Assembly: GCA_027576995.1 (NCBI GenBank)
Contig: JANBQC010000510.1
Span: 1-20,758 of the forward strand
Reading direction: 5' to 3'
Source of the DNA: Dimargaris cristalligena
Lineage: Eukaryota; Kickxellomycota; Dimargaritomycetes; Dimargaritales; Dimargaritaceae
Length of the DNA: 20,758 nucleotides
The translations under genes were made by a program, and so were the position numbers. Shown one piece after another: positions 20,362-20,758 of the stretch. The notes beneath the pieces were generated by a model. That model saw only the letters and a program-made list of their open reading frames with translations. It did no database searches and had not been told where the DNA came from. The number at the start of each line of letters is the position of its first letter. The stretch's first letter is position 1.

Positions 20362-20438
20362 CTGTAGTGAACTTACCATATTTTTACCTACTTTTATTTT
20401 TTATCCATTTTTTGCATTTATCAGAAGTATACCCCTGA
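20362..20438 (+). repeat. Dispersed repeat end, inverted relative to 1-76
   Basis: It begins CTGTAGTGAACTTACC and ends AGTATACCCCT, the plus-strand counterpart of the reverse complement of 1-76. Both CpGs of the left copy are TpG or CpA here. The element presumably continues rightward past 20438, but its left-hand partner is cut by the window edge, so this cannot be tested here. Confidence 0.85.
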
Positions 20439-20758
20439 CAAGTGAATGAGCCCCTGCCCCTACCCCTGATGAGTATAGTCATTTTTCATCCATTTTCATT
20501 AGTATAGTATTTTTTCTATTAGTATATTATATACCCTTGGCTATGATGCACCCCTGCATTCACACTATCCCTGGCCTGACTGCACCCCTATTCAGAGTAT
20601 AGTTAAAAATAGCTTTCTCTTTTTCCCTTTTTCCCTTTTTCCTTTCTATTATTTCACATTGAATTTATTGGTTACCCAAGCATTACCTATCCTTTGTGAT
20701 AACTAATATTATTATCTGGGAACTCCCCTCCCTTTCCCTCTGCTTAGTCATCCAATGT
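20439..20758. other. CpG-free repeat DNA to the window end
   Basis: No CpG and no open frame. Probably the interior of the element that starts at 20362. It contains an 8-bp tandem, TTTTTCCC, in nearly three copies at 20620-20642, and loosely repeated 'tgcacccct' blocks at about 20550-20590. Confidence 0.5.

Overview
The window looks like nuclear DNA of a fungus. It holds two clear protein-coding genes, a Zn(2)Cys(6) binuclear-cluster transcription factor (a family essentially confined to fungi) and an F-box protein of the HRT3/Pof7/FBXO9 family. A GT-AG intron is visible in the first. The large intergenic spaces, simple repeats and mixed base composition would fit an early-diverging lineage (for example Zoopagomycota), but that placement is inference only. 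I see no bacterial operon structure, rRNA, tRNA or CRISPR.

Layout. Positions 1 to about 1,590 and about 19,254 to 20,758 are AT-rich repeat DNA with almost no CpG: one CpG in 25-1592 and three in 19254-20758. The two flanks are related in two ways. An LTR-like direct repeat lies at about 655-1254 and about 19600-20213, with part of it again at 20214-20361. A 76-bp segment is present in inverted orientation at 1-76 and 20362-20438. Between the flanks, about 17.7 kb has ordinary CpG content. It begins with a gene-free stretch (1.6-4.8 kb) that contains an unusual cluster of perfect short hairpins (2372-3601). Next comes the transcription-factor gene on the minus strand (7038 down to 4830, two exons). 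A 9.3-kb stretch without a convincing gene follows (7039-16351), carrying simple repeats, purine-rich tracts and some inverted repeats. The F-box gene is on the plus strand (16352-18583), with about 0.7 kb of ordinary sequence before the right repeat flank.

How the genes relate. They are transcribed divergently from a very large shared intergenic region, and nothing shows that they work together. The first is expected to be a nuclear sequence-specific regulator. The second is expected to be the substrate receptor of an SCF (Skp1-cullin-F-box) ubiquitin ligase. The main points of interest are the CpG erosion that marks the repeat flanks, the hairpin cluster, and a splice junction in the transcription factor where alternative acceptors or intron retention would give a protein with only the DNA-binding domain.
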